A stretch of 64,000 bases of DNA. Source: Perkinsus olseni. Its lineage: Eukaryota; Perkinsozoa; Perkinsida; Perkinsidae. Positions within the stretch are counted from its first letter, which is position 1. Every line of letters starts with the position of its first letter. The stretch covers positions 186,001 to 250,000 of the forward strand of contig JABANP010000004.1 of the NCBI GenBank assembly GCA_013115135.1, in the 5' to 3' direction. Below the pieces are notes generated by a model that was not told the DNA's origin, did no database searches, and worked only from the letters and a program-made list of their open reading frames with translations. A program made the translations under genes and the position numbers. This document shows, piece by piece, positions 1-10,701 of this stretch.

Positions 1-20
1 CCGCTGTACAGTACAGCCTG

Positions 21-327
21 TGTACTATAGTGACAACATAGTGACGACTATAATATGCGCTATGTAACAGCTACAGTCTGGTTCAACACTACTCAGCTGT
101 TAGACTATCATCGCTACACTTACCTTCACTGCGGCTGCGTACTATTAGTATCAGATAACCATCTGACCTTACTATGCGCTTTGCACTAGCGTCCATGAGT
201 ATACGTGCTGTCCTAAGCTTAGCGTAGTAAGCTGTAGTGCACATCATCACTAAGCTTCTCTCCAGGCCAATTTTACCTCTCTTTGAGCCCCGTCTCAAAT
301 AGCCACACTGTACTGAGTTATGGTGCA
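21..327 (+). repeat. 5' LTR
   Basis: A 307-bp repeat beginning TGTACTATAG and ending TTATGGTGCA. It is nearly identical to 1484-1790; the differences seen are T/C at the third base and A/G in the stretch CTGTRGTGCAC. Open frames on the minus strand across it occur in both copies and look incidental. Confidence 0.88.
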
Positions 328-331
328 GTAG

Positions 332-343
332 TGGTAGCAACTC
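332..343 (+). other. Putative primer-binding site
   Basis: TGGTAGCAAC starts 4 nt after the 5' LTR. Its first eight bases are complementary to the TGCTACCA end of eukaryotic initiator-Met tRNAs, the standard primer of many Ty1/copia elements. The match decays after eight bases. Confidence 0.55.
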
Positions 344-1109
344 CTTGTTCTCGAGGACCACTTCCGAACTTGGACTTCCATCCTGGTGCCTTATCGTCTT
401 TATGGAGGTCGAGCCCAAACTCTGATTGTGCAACGAACTCCCCCTCATCATCATGTTCTGTTCGGTGTCAAGTTGCTATAACTGGTCAAGGCGAGCTATT
501 TCTACACCTTCGGTAGCTTCTCGTTCCATCACGGTGCTTCTACTGCTCATCTACTTCGTACAATTCCGGATACAGCGGCGTACAAGTCGACAATGGTAAA
601 CCGCCTAGACGTTCCCCAACAAGTCCACAATGGCGTAACCCCTAGACATTCAGCGTTCGCCCACCGGAACTACTACCCTCTACCCCCTATCGCCCAGAAT
701 CAACTGGTGAGAACTCCCCTCCCGCCTTATGATGTCTAGAAGCCCGCATGCACTGGCTCTTCCATCGGTTGCGGTCCCCCCCCCCTTCCATGAGCTCATC
801 CTCAGCATCGCGTTCTAGCCCACCTCAGAACTATAACCTACCCCATCTACGGAACATTTATAGCTTTTACGAAGGTGATTACTGCTTCTCGGCCCTTCCA
901 AGCCATCCTAGAGTATGGTGATGACATGACCTCGCTCCCCTGCCCGGTTGACCCGGCAGAGTCATCGTTCATCATATTCGTTAACTTCTATCCGGAATAC
1001 TTCCACTACAAGGAACAGCTACTACTCCAACTACTACTAGTAGTTTACTAGTTCTTCGTGTACTCCATCTCAAGTCCCCTCTCTACAAGGACCACCTCCA
1101 ACTATAACT

Positions 1110-1460
1110 ATGAGTCCATCTCCGTCAACTCCCTCTCAGCTACCTCGTACTACGACGGATTTGATTCATGTTCTGCCTACTGTACAATCACTTGCACAAG
1201 AACAACCTATCCTACCACCAACTCCATCGGAGGATCAACCCGCTCACTCCTCTATCTCTTCCTCGTCTTCATCTTCGTCTGCTGCAACTATCGGAAGATC
1301 TGATCGCTCTGCCCAATCTTGGCATTCTCTTCAAGCCTCCTCTTGGGAATCAGCTCCAAGTGGCCCAGTCCGACGATCACGACGAGTCCCTGTGAGATTC
1401 GATCCCACCGGTTCTGCTAATGTCTCTAGTTTCGACGATCAGCTCTATCCTATCCGATAA
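1110..1460 (+). pseudogene. Remnant ORF inside the LTR element
   Basis: A 116-codon open frame rich in Ser and Pro, ending with a basic stretch (VRRSRRVPVRFDP). The low-complexity linker followed by an R-R-S-x-R-V-P motif resembles the region between integrase and reverse transcriptase in Ty1/copia polyproteins. It is probably a leftover piece of pol after internal deletion. There is no catalytic motif, and the ORF closes shortly before the polypurine tract. Function is not expected; the resemblance is by eye only. Confidence 0.4.
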
Positions 1461-1466
1461 CGCTTC

Positions 1467-1483
1467 GGAGGGAGAGAGAAACC
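1467..1483 (+). other. Putative polypurine tract
   Basis: A purine run (GGAGGGAGAGAGAAA) lies 2 nt before the TG of the 3' LTR, where plus-strand priming of an LTR retroelement takes place. Confidence 0.6.
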
Positions 1484-1790
1484 TGCACTATAGTGACAAC
1501 ATAGTGACGACTATAATATGCGCTATGTAACAGCTACAGTCTGGTTCAACACTACTCAGCTGTTAGACTATCATCGCTACACTTACCTTCACTGCGGCTG
1601 CGTACTATTAGTATCAGATAACCATCTGACCTTACTATGCGCTTTGCACTAGCGTCCATGAGTATACGTGCTGTCCTAAGCTTAGCGTAGTAAGCTGTGG
1701 TGCACATCATCACTAAGCTTCTCTCCAGGCCAATTTTACCTCTCTTTGAGCCCCGTCTCAAATAGCCACACTGTACTGAGTTATGGTGCA
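1484..1790 (+). repeat. 3' LTR
   Basis: A second 307-bp copy of the LTR, beginning TGCACTATAG and ending TTATGGTGCA. It is followed directly by CCTG, which also precedes the 5' LTR. Confidence 0.88.
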
Positions 1791-1833
1791 CCTGTACTCG
1801 TCAAGTACTGCTCGAAGACATTTCGGGATTCAG

Positions 1834-2327
1834 TTAGTTCCCGGGAATATTCCCGGGGAAGGGAGGAAAGGAATTATTTCGGGGAATAATATCGGCCTTT
1901 TCGGGAATTATAGAAGTCATGTGTGGAATACCGATGAACCTGTAGTTCTGAGCGACTTCTGTGCCCTTGTTGCTATCTTGCTTATATAAAACGACTTCGC
2001 TCCGATGAAAACGTGTCTCACCGGTCCGACCCGTTGTGTCGATGATGATAAGAGGCTAGATAACGAAGTGCCATTGTAGGGAGCGCAGGGCTTGCGCTCT
2101 TCGCTGAGCACTCGCCCTGACGGTTGATCCGTGAAAGATGACAGGGTGCAAGGTGAATTCGCCAATTCTCTCCGTCCTAGCGGTTGCGGGGGTTACCGAA
2201 ATGGTTTCTCAGCATTTCCCGGGCTCTGATCTTGCGGGGGAAGGGGTAAAGGACGATTTCCACGATAGTTCCCGAAATGGGGTCCATTCGTCCCCATCCA
2301 CGCCGGGCATCATTCCCGGGAACTAAA
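1834..2327. mobile_element. MITE-like element with terminal inverted repeats
   Basis: TTAGTTCCCGGGAAT at 1834-1848 is repeated in inverted orientation at 2313-2327. With one indel the similarity runs on for about ten more bases. The roughly 494-bp interior has no convincing coding frame but carries scattered variants of the same GGGAATTATT/CCCGGG words. This fits a small non-autonomous DNA transposon. The outer TTA/TAA ends could include a TA target duplication. No transposase is present, so the family cannot be named. Confidence 0.5.
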
Positions 2328-3962
2328 ACGGGAATTATTAGGGAAGGGAAGAATGATTCTTCCTCAGCCTTCAGCCTCCCTGGTTTGAAGAGATGTAGAT
2401 GGCGTAGTCCGTGATCAATCCGCCTTTTAGTCGAAATGTGTAATGTTTTCTCGTCGCGGGAACCGCCTCCGGAATTGTCATCAAAGATCCGTGTAGGATT
2501 GAACGCGCTTTTTCGCATAAACTTTATGCCATAAAGCTGATCACGCTGGAGCATTTGCGACGTATTGGGGTTCAATTTCTCTCGTTCATACAGCTACTGA
2601 CTTTCAGCACTGGTGTTTCGTTGCTTAACGAATCTTGACGGATCCGTAGGGGCATATCTGACATTTTCTCTCTACCCCTTGACCGAGCGTTGGGTCGCGG
2701 GGCCGGGTTACCAGCGATGAACTCTCGGGAGGGGCGGGACTCAGATGCACATCGCTCGGGTGGGCGGGAAGAAAAATTCCTGGTTAACCTAACACGCTAG
2801 CTACCGAATGCGGCATCCCGAATTAAAAGGTTCGGTGGGCGATATGAGAGAAAAAGAAACAGGGCGAATTGATGGAAAAAGTGACTGGATGAAACTAAAT
2901 CTGATTTTATGGGCCGCTGTGATGAATGAAATGAGATGGACGAAGTGGCACTGGTCCGCATGAAACTGGACGAACTCATATTGGATCAGTTGACCGCCGG
3001 ACGAAACTATACTGGATCAGTTGGGATACGCTGGCTGACCGAGCTCTCCGTGTGTTGGCCAGCACTCATGCTCTACGATTGAAGGGTCTTGTCCTGCTCA
3101 TTGATCAACCAAAGATCTTCACGTTTGGTTGCCGGAATTGACCGACCGTTGCGCTTCGTGGATGACACCTATCACGAGCTCATCCCGTACAGTAAGGAGA
3201 AAGCAGCGTAAGACACCACATAGTGGTTCTTTTATCCTCAGTCATGAGGTCGACGAAACTTCTCGAAGTTGCAGAAAGAACAATCCAAAAGTAGCTTCGA
3301 GAATTATAGTCGAAAGCTTAGAGTCTAAGCCTTAGACGCCGTGACTCCGCCAAGGGGATGATGTAAACCAGACAAGAGGTTGAGAGATACATTTATCATA
3401 CCCTGTTGCGTGAAAGAGGGCCTACACAGTCCGACATGAGTATGAAAATAAAGTGGGAGAGACTGGCTCCTCCAACGGACTAAATTATTCACAGTTATAA
3501 GAATAACAGCAACTCGAACTGTTTAGGGCCTGGCTTGCCAGATCTGCCAACGATGACGCGGTAAAACGATCCATCGATATCGCTGACAAGTCGCACGCGT
3601 GCTGTGGTGGGTGAGGAGAACCTGCAAGCCAGTTGAGAGATCCAACCCCATCGTTTCGAATCTTCATTCGTGTTTCGGTGGTGTTCTACCCCGAGTACGC
3701 TGGGGGCTGCTGGGTGGTGACAAGAAACTCGTTATTGGCGACGGCTTTGCTGAGCATTTGTCCGTAAGCAAACTTTGTTCACGGTGAGCGAGTCGGCGAA
3801 ACATCTCCGGAACGCTCGCGTTCATCCGCAGCGATAGTGGAAGAACGGATGGCTTTCAAGGCGCTCCCTGATGATGGCAGAGCGTATCATCCGAGGAATA
3901 CAGCGACATGCTGGTTATGCGCTGGATTCATTGGTTAAGGATACGCCGTGCCGGTGCGCTCA
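2328..3962. other. No supported gene
   Basis: About 1.6 kb between the MITE-like element and the non-LTR element. Open frames of 60-130 codons occur on both strands (for example 2177-2575 minus, partly inside the MITE), but none shows recognisable motifs or a consistent exon structure. A GC-rich stretch lies around 2690-2770. Confidence 0.4.
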
Positions 3963-3972
3963 ACGGCCAAGA
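3963..3972. repeat. Target-site duplication, left copy
   Basis: ACGGCCAAGA lies directly outside the poly-T tract. The same ten bases (eleven with the next T) occur at 9805-9814 at the other end of the non-LTR element, as expected for target-primed reverse transcription. Confidence 0.75.
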
Positions 3973-3983
3973 TTTTTTTTTTT
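3973..3983 (-). other. Poly(A) tail of the non-LTR element
   Basis: Eleven T on the plus strand equal an A11 tail of the minus-strand element. It abuts the left target-site duplication. Confidence 0.75.
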
Positions 3984-4567
3984 GAGTGGAAACGGAATTA
4001 TACACGTCTGACATGGTAGATTATACGGATCACAAGTGAAACGTTTATCAACCTTAACCAGCCAAACAGACAGACGACCGCCCGCAGGCACAGGCCAATC
4101 AATCGTAAGTAGTATAGACATGCTTGCCTACTACGGTGCGCAAGACAGAAGGTTCCGTCGTGAGCTACGATGCATCAAGACCCGCAAACCAGACGACAAC
4201 TCTGTGCTCCTGGAGAACGTCGTGGAGCGGGCGACCACTCCCGTCACCATCGAGCGCAAGTCACCACCTTGCTCGTTCTCAGACGTATCGCCCCGGGACC
4301 ACATCCAGGATTCACGATCGCCAATCAGGAGACTTCGTTGCCGTCGTGAGAATGCAGGACCTCAATGACATGAAGACACTACTTCCCCCCCGGACTATTG
4401 CACGTGAGTGCCATACAATGTTATAAAATTCGTCGCGTCGATCAATGGCGACGAGGACGTGAAGGTGTCCCCATTGCGGCCTCTTCAACTATCGTGGGAT
4501 TCCTTCAGTCTTCGTCCGATCCACTCCTCTCGTGGACGTCTTCGAAGTGGAAAGCGTAGCTCTGAAT

Positions 4568-7500
4568 CTACGGGGGAGGATCAGAACCGTTTTCCGCATC
4601 TCTGAGACCGACGCAGAATTTCAGAAGTAACTCACTCAATTTTAGCAAGCGACGCCTCTGCTTGCCTGCTGTGACTAACTTACTCAAGAGGAGTTGTGAG
4701 CTCACCCCTGCCTCCTTCCTGGCGCTATCCAAGAGCGGACATTCTTGAGCGAGGTGGATCGTGCTGCCGTCGGATGCCCCGCATGGACACGTTGGTGTCG
4801 CCCTTAACCGCTGCAGGTGACGTAGATGCGGTGTCGGTAGCTGCCCCGTCACAAGCGCCATGAGCGCCGGCGACGTCTCGTACTTTGAGAAGTCCCTAGC
4901 TGCTGCGAAGGTGCTAAAGAGTGACCGTATGGTGGAGCCTAAGGATTCCTTGCGGGCCGCCCACCACGTGGACGAAGCATCCGAAACTATGTCTCGAACC
5001 AGACCCTTAACGTGAGATCTAGCGCTTGCCACCGGAAACGATGTGAATGGCGATGAGGCACTCCCACATAATTCATCTGCCCTCTCATTGCCTATGATTC
5101 CGCAGTGCGAAGGACACCACTTGAGCCTCGGACGGCTCTCTAGTGCAAGGTCTGCCAAGTGAGACATGACCCTACATGCTATAGCGTTTCGTTCAGTTTG
5201 TCTACGGGATTGTAGCGTGCGCAAGCTGGATTGCGAGTCACTTACAATAGTCCATCCATGCGGAGCATCTCCTCGATGCTGGCACGCATAGGAAATGGCT
5301 CTCTCGATGGCTATCAATTCGCACTGGGCTATGGTGCAGTGCCCAGGCAATTTGTAGCCTTCGCAATGTATCTCGCTGCCCTGCGAGTATACCGCTATGG
5401 CGGCTCCTGCATGTACTGAGGGAGTGACGGAGCCATCCGTAAAGATAGCCTGGTCGCTCGGAGCTAGACACGCAAACGCTGTCGCCGCTTCCTCCGTTTT
5501 AATTTCAATGTTCAGCCCATCGTCCCACGGGGGCAGAGGGTGTAGCTGCCACCCCTCCATGCCGATCGGTTCCGGAGGCGACCAGCCATTCAGAACACCG
5601 TTACCGTGCATCGAGAGGGTCGAGTCTTGCCTCGCTCCCGCCATAGCCGCCAGGCCGGCAAGCACTAGATGCGGTGGCGTCAGTCCAGACAGAGCTATGA
5701 GTGCTGAGTTGGATGCTCGTCGAGGGGCTTTTAACGCCAGCCGTGCCGCGTATGCGGCGACGCGGGATAACAGAGTCTGGCACCGCTCATCCTCCAATAC
5801 GGATTGCCATGATCGCACCCCATACGAGATGTATGGAATGATTGACTTCTCGTATGTTGCAATGACCCCCCTACTGCTGAGCCCAGCCCTTTCTATCCCC
5901 ATCCGGCGTAACCTCCCGAGCCGCTGGATGGCAGCCTCGCAGGTCATTTTCACGTGAAATCGAAAGTTCATTCGCTGGTCCAGGTGCACCCCCAAAACTC
6001 GCACCACCTTGCGACGCTCAAGTACTTTCCCCTTCAAAGACAGTTGGGGAGGCTTGCGAGGGGATAGGCAGCTGGACTTGTCCATGTCAATGGTAAGGCC
6101 ACTCGCGTCGCACCATCTGTTGAGGCACTTTTTGACGCGGGCCCATAGACCGCGGATGTGTTTGCGGCTCGGGCCGCTGAGGACGATTGTGAGGTCGTCC
6201 GCATACGCTGTAATAACTACGTCCACGCCGCTGATTTTTCGCAGCTCCCGCACGAGGCTTATAGTGCTCGCTGTGAATAATAAGGGTCCTAACCGGCTTC
6301 CCTGTGGGACCCCTACTTGAAGGGTTATCGAGGAGTCATGAATCCCAAATTCGACGGTTACACTTTGGTTATGGAGATAGCTACGGATGAAGCTAACGAG
6401 GTACTCCGAAGTGTTCAGTAATACTAGGCTCTTGATGATATAGTCATGCCGGAGGCAATTAAATGCATTCCGGACGTCTAAGCATACTGCTACTACATGA
6501 CCCCGCTGCATCCCTGAGCGGTAGTGGCTGCAGATGCGATGAACCGCTTGATCACTGGACTTGGAGCGAACAAACCCAAATATTTCGGGGCAGTGTAACG
6601 AGGAGGCGATCTCGTGGTAGATCCGATCCGACACGACACCTTCCAGCATTTTGCTCACGCAAGATTGCAAGACCACGGGTCTCCACGAGCTTACTTTAGC
6701 TGGATCGCGGTGAGGCTTCAAAAGGAGCAAACCCCGGCCCCGCTTGAACTCTTCAGGGTGGACGCGTTCGTTCAAAAGTGTCGTGAAGGTGTGAGCCCAT
6801 ACATCCTTCAAATCTGATAAGGTTTGCTTGAGAATGTCATTATTTATATGGTCCTCTCCAGGGGAACCATCCCGGAAACGGCTGACGACTTGCTCCAGTT
6901 CCCGCACGGTGACGGGAGGGACCACTCTATTGGGACCAAGCTGTCTGATGCGCCACAGCAGCCGATGGCCCGAATCGAATCTCGGAAATAGGCGGCGCAG
7001 GATGAAAGCTGCGGTGTTCTCGCTTTCAGGGCAACCTTCTAGACTTGAAGGTACGGAAGAAACGCGCGGTGGGCGAACCAGTTTACAGTAGTCCGCCTGT
7101 CCTTCAAAAAATCTCTCGCGCGCTCTGCTCTTGGCGTCGCTCAGTTCCGCCCTGTAGGCGGTACGCAGGTCCTTCAGCTCCTGCTCCAAATCCCCTCGGA
7201 GGGCCCCGCGCAAGAAGCGGCGGTGCACTCTTCTTTGTAGCCGCTTGAGCCGCTGCTTCAATCCCTCTAGCCGCGTTGTCCACCACCCAGGCTTGAGCCG
7301 ACATGACAATGTGGGCGTGCTTTCGCGGACGGCTCTGGACAGTTCTGTTGCCAGGGAGACGGCTGTGGGTGTCGAGTTGGTAGCCACGAAGTTCCGTACT
7401 CGATTCCTGACTCGCTCGACGTCGGTGAGTCGGAGAGCCAGTCGTTGGGTGGTATCGATTGGTAGCTTCAGCGTTGTGATAATCAGCCTGTGGTCGCTAC

Positions 7501-7870
7501 CGGATCCTTCCGGACTGACTTCCCATTTTGTCGGCTTATTCCACTTCCGGACCGCGGTTATGTCTATCCAGGAGCAACCCCGGCCGCCTTTAAATGTCGG
7601 GGGGGATTCCGGGTCATTGATCACCTGGAAGTCCAAATCTTCTAAGAGCATCAGTAGTTCAGAACCGCGGGTCCACGCCTGGTTTTTAGTGTTGAAGGAG
7701 CTCATTCTGGAACCCCATAGCGCGTTCCACGCGTTGACATCCGCGCACAGAACGGAAGGCACGTGCCAGCTAGGCGCTAAATTACCAAGAAGCTCCTTAA
7801 TGTGAGTTCTCTGGGCCATATCTGTTGGGTGCATATACATCGAAATCACGATGCATTCCCTCAGAGATAC
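4568..7870 (-). pseudogene. Non-LTR ORF2: endonuclease C-part, RT, RNase H
   Basis: The largest reading frame of the window, about 1,095 codons. The endonuclease C-terminal half comes first, with ADVNAWN and the SDHRLI box near residues 40-130. The reverse transcriptase follows, with a GVPQGSRLGPLLF box and the catalytic YADD (AYADDLTIV) in the middle. RNase H comes next: IFTDGS, the E of CELIAIERA, VSDSQSS and WCPSHCG...ADEL, so D-E-D-H-D are all present. Last is a CPCG...H...C motif typical of I/LOA-type elements. It is a pseudogene only in that the first part of the endonuclease is in another frame (7861-8109), which needs a single-base frameshift near 7860-7870. Everything downstream is open, so the copy is young or the shift is a sequencing error. 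Confidence 0.9.
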
Positions 7871-8109
7871 CGCGACCAGATCTTTTCACAGGTCAAAGAG
7901 ATCGACTTGATGTCTTGACGAACGAGGACCGCCGCATTACCGCGGTCTGCTCTAAAGCACAAGTATTTTTTCGTAAGCTCACCTAGATCCGCCGGGCATT
8001 CTTGGAGGGCTAGACAGGAGGGTAGAATAGCGAGAGTCGAAAGGATGCCAAGTATGCTAGAGACGGAGAACGCTCTCTTGCCACAGTTCAATTGATATAT
8101 ACAGGTCAT
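7861..8109 (-). pseudogene. Non-LTR ORF2 start: AP-endonuclease N-terminal part
   Basis: The 82-codon frame carries the first endonuclease motifs: QLNCG near the start and LALQEC (the catalytic Glu) about 35 residues later, then a RADRGNAAVLV segment. The ATG overlaps the stop of ORF1 as ATGA (8106-8109), a common non-LTR arrangement allowing termination-reinitiation. The frame ends in TGA just where the next part of the domain continues in another frame. Confidence 0.8.
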
Positions 8110-9804
8110 TGCGACGGACTATGAGCGCGCCGCTCCTTCGCTAGGTTACCGAAATCCGTTCTTCGATGCAGACGGGTTAGTCTAGCCTGTGCTAGGGGAC
8201 AGTTTGGATCAGTAGCCTGATGATCAGGGTCCATTATTGGCCCCTGTACCACTCCCTGACCGACCCTTTCATTGTGTTGGAGACATGTGATGCACTTGGC
8301 TGCGTCGGAATTGCACTCGAATCTCTTATGGCCTCCTGCACATTTGCAACATCGCGGCGACCCTCCCCCTCCTTTTGCGGGGCACTTGGACATTATATGT
8401 CCAAGTTGCCCACAGAAGTAGCAGCAGGGCTGCCCGACGGCTGTAGAAAATGCCGTTAGAAGCCTAAAGAACTTGATCTTTCTAACCCCGCGGTCGCGCA
8501 TATGGGCGTATGCAGCTGGTGCAATGGTGATCACAAGGTGCGACGACCGCCAGTAGAAGCCTTTCACTATCTGAGTGCTCCCATGTTGGTCCCCGCATGC
8601 ATTTATGATGTCAGGGTTCTCTTTCCTGAACGACGCGTTGATGTCGTCGAGGGATGCCGAGCGAGGGCAGCTCGTGTTGAAAAGAATGATACGAGGCCAG
8701 AGAGACTGTCGTGGGCGTGCAACCCATCCTCGCATACACGACAGCGCTTGGCAGGCCACAGTAACCTCTTCTGCTTTTGAAAGGGTCAGGCCGAGCCCGC
8801 CTCCTACTGGGAATGTCGATACGACCGTCACCGACTCAGGAAGGGCACTGAGTGCTTGAGACCTGATCTCCTGTAACTGCCTCGGTGTCAACGGTAGACC
8901 TGGCTCTCGAGGGAGTAGTTCCACCACCCGTCCCGTTGTTGGCCTAGTTTTTTGCATGGCTGCTCTAGGCTGCCGCGAGGGTTGGCCCGGCGTGGTAACC
9001 GTGTTCACAGCCCCGGTGATGTTCTTGTTTTTCGGGCGGCGGCGCGAGACGACCGTTGCCCAAGAATTCACAGGTTCGTGGATATTGGTGCCGCGCCTAG
9101 TCTCAGGGGCCAACTCGCGCCCGAGTCTGGTCTGAACGACGCTGTTTGGGCGTCCGCCTCCGCGCCGTTGGGAGGGTATAGACGGTTCAACTCGTTGCTC
9201 TTGAGGCCTCGGCTGTCGAAATCTGCTACAGGGTGGAGGGACTATGGTCGCCTCAGCGGTGCGAGTTCGCTGTCGCTCCAGAGCAGAACTGCTCTCTTCC
9301 CGAGGTGATGGTTGCGGTTCCGGTGAGGCACTCTCGAACCGTCTCCTCAACTGCCGAATCCTGGATTGCGAGTTGCTAGTGCCGTTCGCAGAGGGTACAA
9401 GTGTCGCTGGAGGCGCCTGAGCGTCCTCGATGCTACCACTAGCGACGTTCTGCCCCCTTTGGTCCTGGGAGAGATTGTTCGCCTGCCCCCTAGCTGTCAT
9501 GAGCCATTTAACTTTGGCCTCCACTACTGAGTACACCGACTCCCCAACGCTAGCGTACGATAAGGTGAGAAGTCCAAGGACGGAATTCAAAGCCACTAGG
9601 AGCTCGTCAACGGCAACAGCCGACGGGTCCTGGGCTGCAAGTCTTCTGAGTGTGTCTTGAAGGTCGACCAATTTCTCGATATTGGGGCACGTATCAGCCC
9701 AGTGATTGCGTTGCTTCCTACTGTCTCGAAGAGCCGATACTACAGTCGGAGTGAGATGATGTCGCCCGGACTTTTCTCCCACGGCGCGGGGTGGGGTCAC
9801 CCCC
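8106..9804 (-). CDS. Non-LTR ORF1: gag-like zinc-knuckle protein
   Basis: An open frame of about 565 codons. The middle is rich in Arg, Pro, Ser and Gln (nucleic-acid-binding linker). The C-terminal third has CCHC-type knuckles: CYFCGQLGHIMSKC, then CCKCAGGHKRFEC, then a third Cys/His cluster beginning CITC. Such ORF1 proteins package the element RNA. The start is uncertain: the frame is open from the element's 5' border at 9804, a TTG at 9812 lies outside the element, and the first in-frame ATG is about 100 codons in. Either translation starts there or the element is 5'-truncated. Confidence 0.8.
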
Positions 9805-9814
9805 ACGGCCAAGA
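9805..9814. repeat. Target-site duplication, right copy
   Basis: ACGGCCAAGA, identical to 3963-3972. It marks the 5' end of the minus-strand non-LTR element. Confidence 0.75.
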
Positions 9815-10077
9815 TGATCTTGCTGCTGCATCTCAGTCGAACGGGATCTCTTGCTCTCTTGAGACAAGATTCGAGAAACGGTTGTCAAGATGAAACCGCC
9901 GGCGCGCATCCTCCTTCGTGATGCGGCGCAATCGTGTCTGAGACCCAACTCTGGATGTCGAAGGCCTGCTCTCTAGAAGTATCTTACGTTTTGCATCGTT
10001 GTGTGTATGCCCGTTATACCGCGCTGTCTCTACCCTCTAGTGGAGTAGCTGGCGCCACTAGTTGGCTCACTCTAACC

Positions 10078-10701
10078 ATGCCCAACCCCACCGTTTTCTT
10101 CGACATCACCATCGGCGGTTCTCCCGTCGGCCGCGTGACCTTCGAGCTCGCTGCGGATGTTGTTCCCGATACGGCCGAGAACTTCCGTTGTCTATGCACT
10201 GGTGAGAGAGGTGTTGGCAAGTCAGGCAAGGCACTTCACTTCAAAGGCAGCAGTTTTCATCGTATTATTCCAAAGTTCATGTGCCAAGGAGGCGACTTCA
10301 CCAACGGTAAGATCGACTGCTGCTCTGCGCTGCTCCGTCAGACGCGCCCTTTCTCTCTCAGGTAACGGGACTGGCGGTGAGTCCATCTACGGCGCTAAGT
10401 TCAAGGATGAGAACTTCCAGCTGAAGCACACTGGACCAGGGATATTGTCTATGGCTAACGCCGGTCCCAATACGAATGGAAGTCAATTCTTTATCTGCAC
10501 TGAGAAGACCTCCTGGCTCGATGGCAAGCATGTGGTGTTCGGAAAGGTACGTATATGCCCTCGTCAAGTATGGCAGAGGGTAAACTCGCTGGTCAGGTAG
10601 CTGATGGCATGGATGTTGTGAGGAAGATGGAGAGTGTTGGTTCCTCTAGCGGAGCGACTTCACAAGTTGTTGTAATTGCCGATTGTGGACAAATATCATG
10701 A
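10078..10701 (+). CDS. Cyclophilin-type peptidyl-prolyl isomerase
   Basis: Three exons (10078-10306, 10362-10546, 10597-10701) with introns of 55 and 50 nt, GT-AG, restore one cyclophilin of about 172 residues. It starts [14 protein letters not shown] and contains [15 protein letters not shown] (catalytic Arg), the [14 protein letters not shown] insert typical of cyclophilin [10 protein letters not shown] and [10 protein letters not shown]. It catalyses cis-trans isomerisation of prolyl bonds. No signal peptide or targeting tail is seen, so a cytosolic form is likely. The ending DCGQIS is normal for the family. The gene lies about 260 bp downstream of the non-LTR insertion, on the opposite strand. 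Confidence 0.95.

Larger units (their letters stand above)
21..1790 (+). mobile_element. Short LTR retrotransposon, non-autonomous (copia-like)
   Basis: Two direct repeats of 307 bp (21-327 and 1484-1790) begin TG and end CA and enclose about 1.16 kb. A 4-bp duplication CCTG flanks the element (17-20 and 1791-1794). Just inside the left repeat is TGGTAGCA, complementary to the 3' end of eukaryotic initiator-Met tRNA, a usual Ty1/copia primer site. Just inside the right repeat is a purine-rich tract. The two LTRs differ at only about two positions, so the insertion is recent. The interior is far too short for gag-pol, and no protease, integrase or RT motif is visible, so the element would depend on enzymes encoded elsewhere. 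The copia-like assignment rests on the primer site and on one internal ORF tail. Confidence 0.85.
3973..9804 (-). mobile_element. Non-LTR retrotransposon, nearly complete
   Basis: This minus-strand element has, 5' to 3': a gag-like ORF1 with zinc knuckles, an ORF2 with AP-type endonuclease, reverse transcriptase, RNase H and a terminal Cys/His motif, a 3' UTR of about 0.6 kb, and a poly(A) tail read as T11 at 3973-3983. The 10-bp duplication ACGGCCAAGA borders both ends (3963-3972 and 9805-9814). The domain set (gag with knuckles, AP endonuclease, RT, RNase H) is that of the I/LOA/Tad-type clades; R1 elements lack RNase H. The element begins GGGGTGACC within an open ORF1 frame that has no ATG for about 100 codons, so it may be slightly 5'-truncated. 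One frameshift lies in the endonuclease. Confidence 0.9.

Noticed and set aside
89..454. Minus-strand ORFs repeated at 89-454 and 1552-1791
   Set aside because: They are the same LTR sequence read backwards; no protein motif.
5397..7805. Plus-strand ORFs of up to 186 codons over the non-LTR element
   Set aside because: Shadows of the minus-strand RT/RNase H frame.
8575..9308. Plus-strand ORFs over ORF1 of the non-LTR element
   Set aside because: Antisense of the gag-like frame; no motif.
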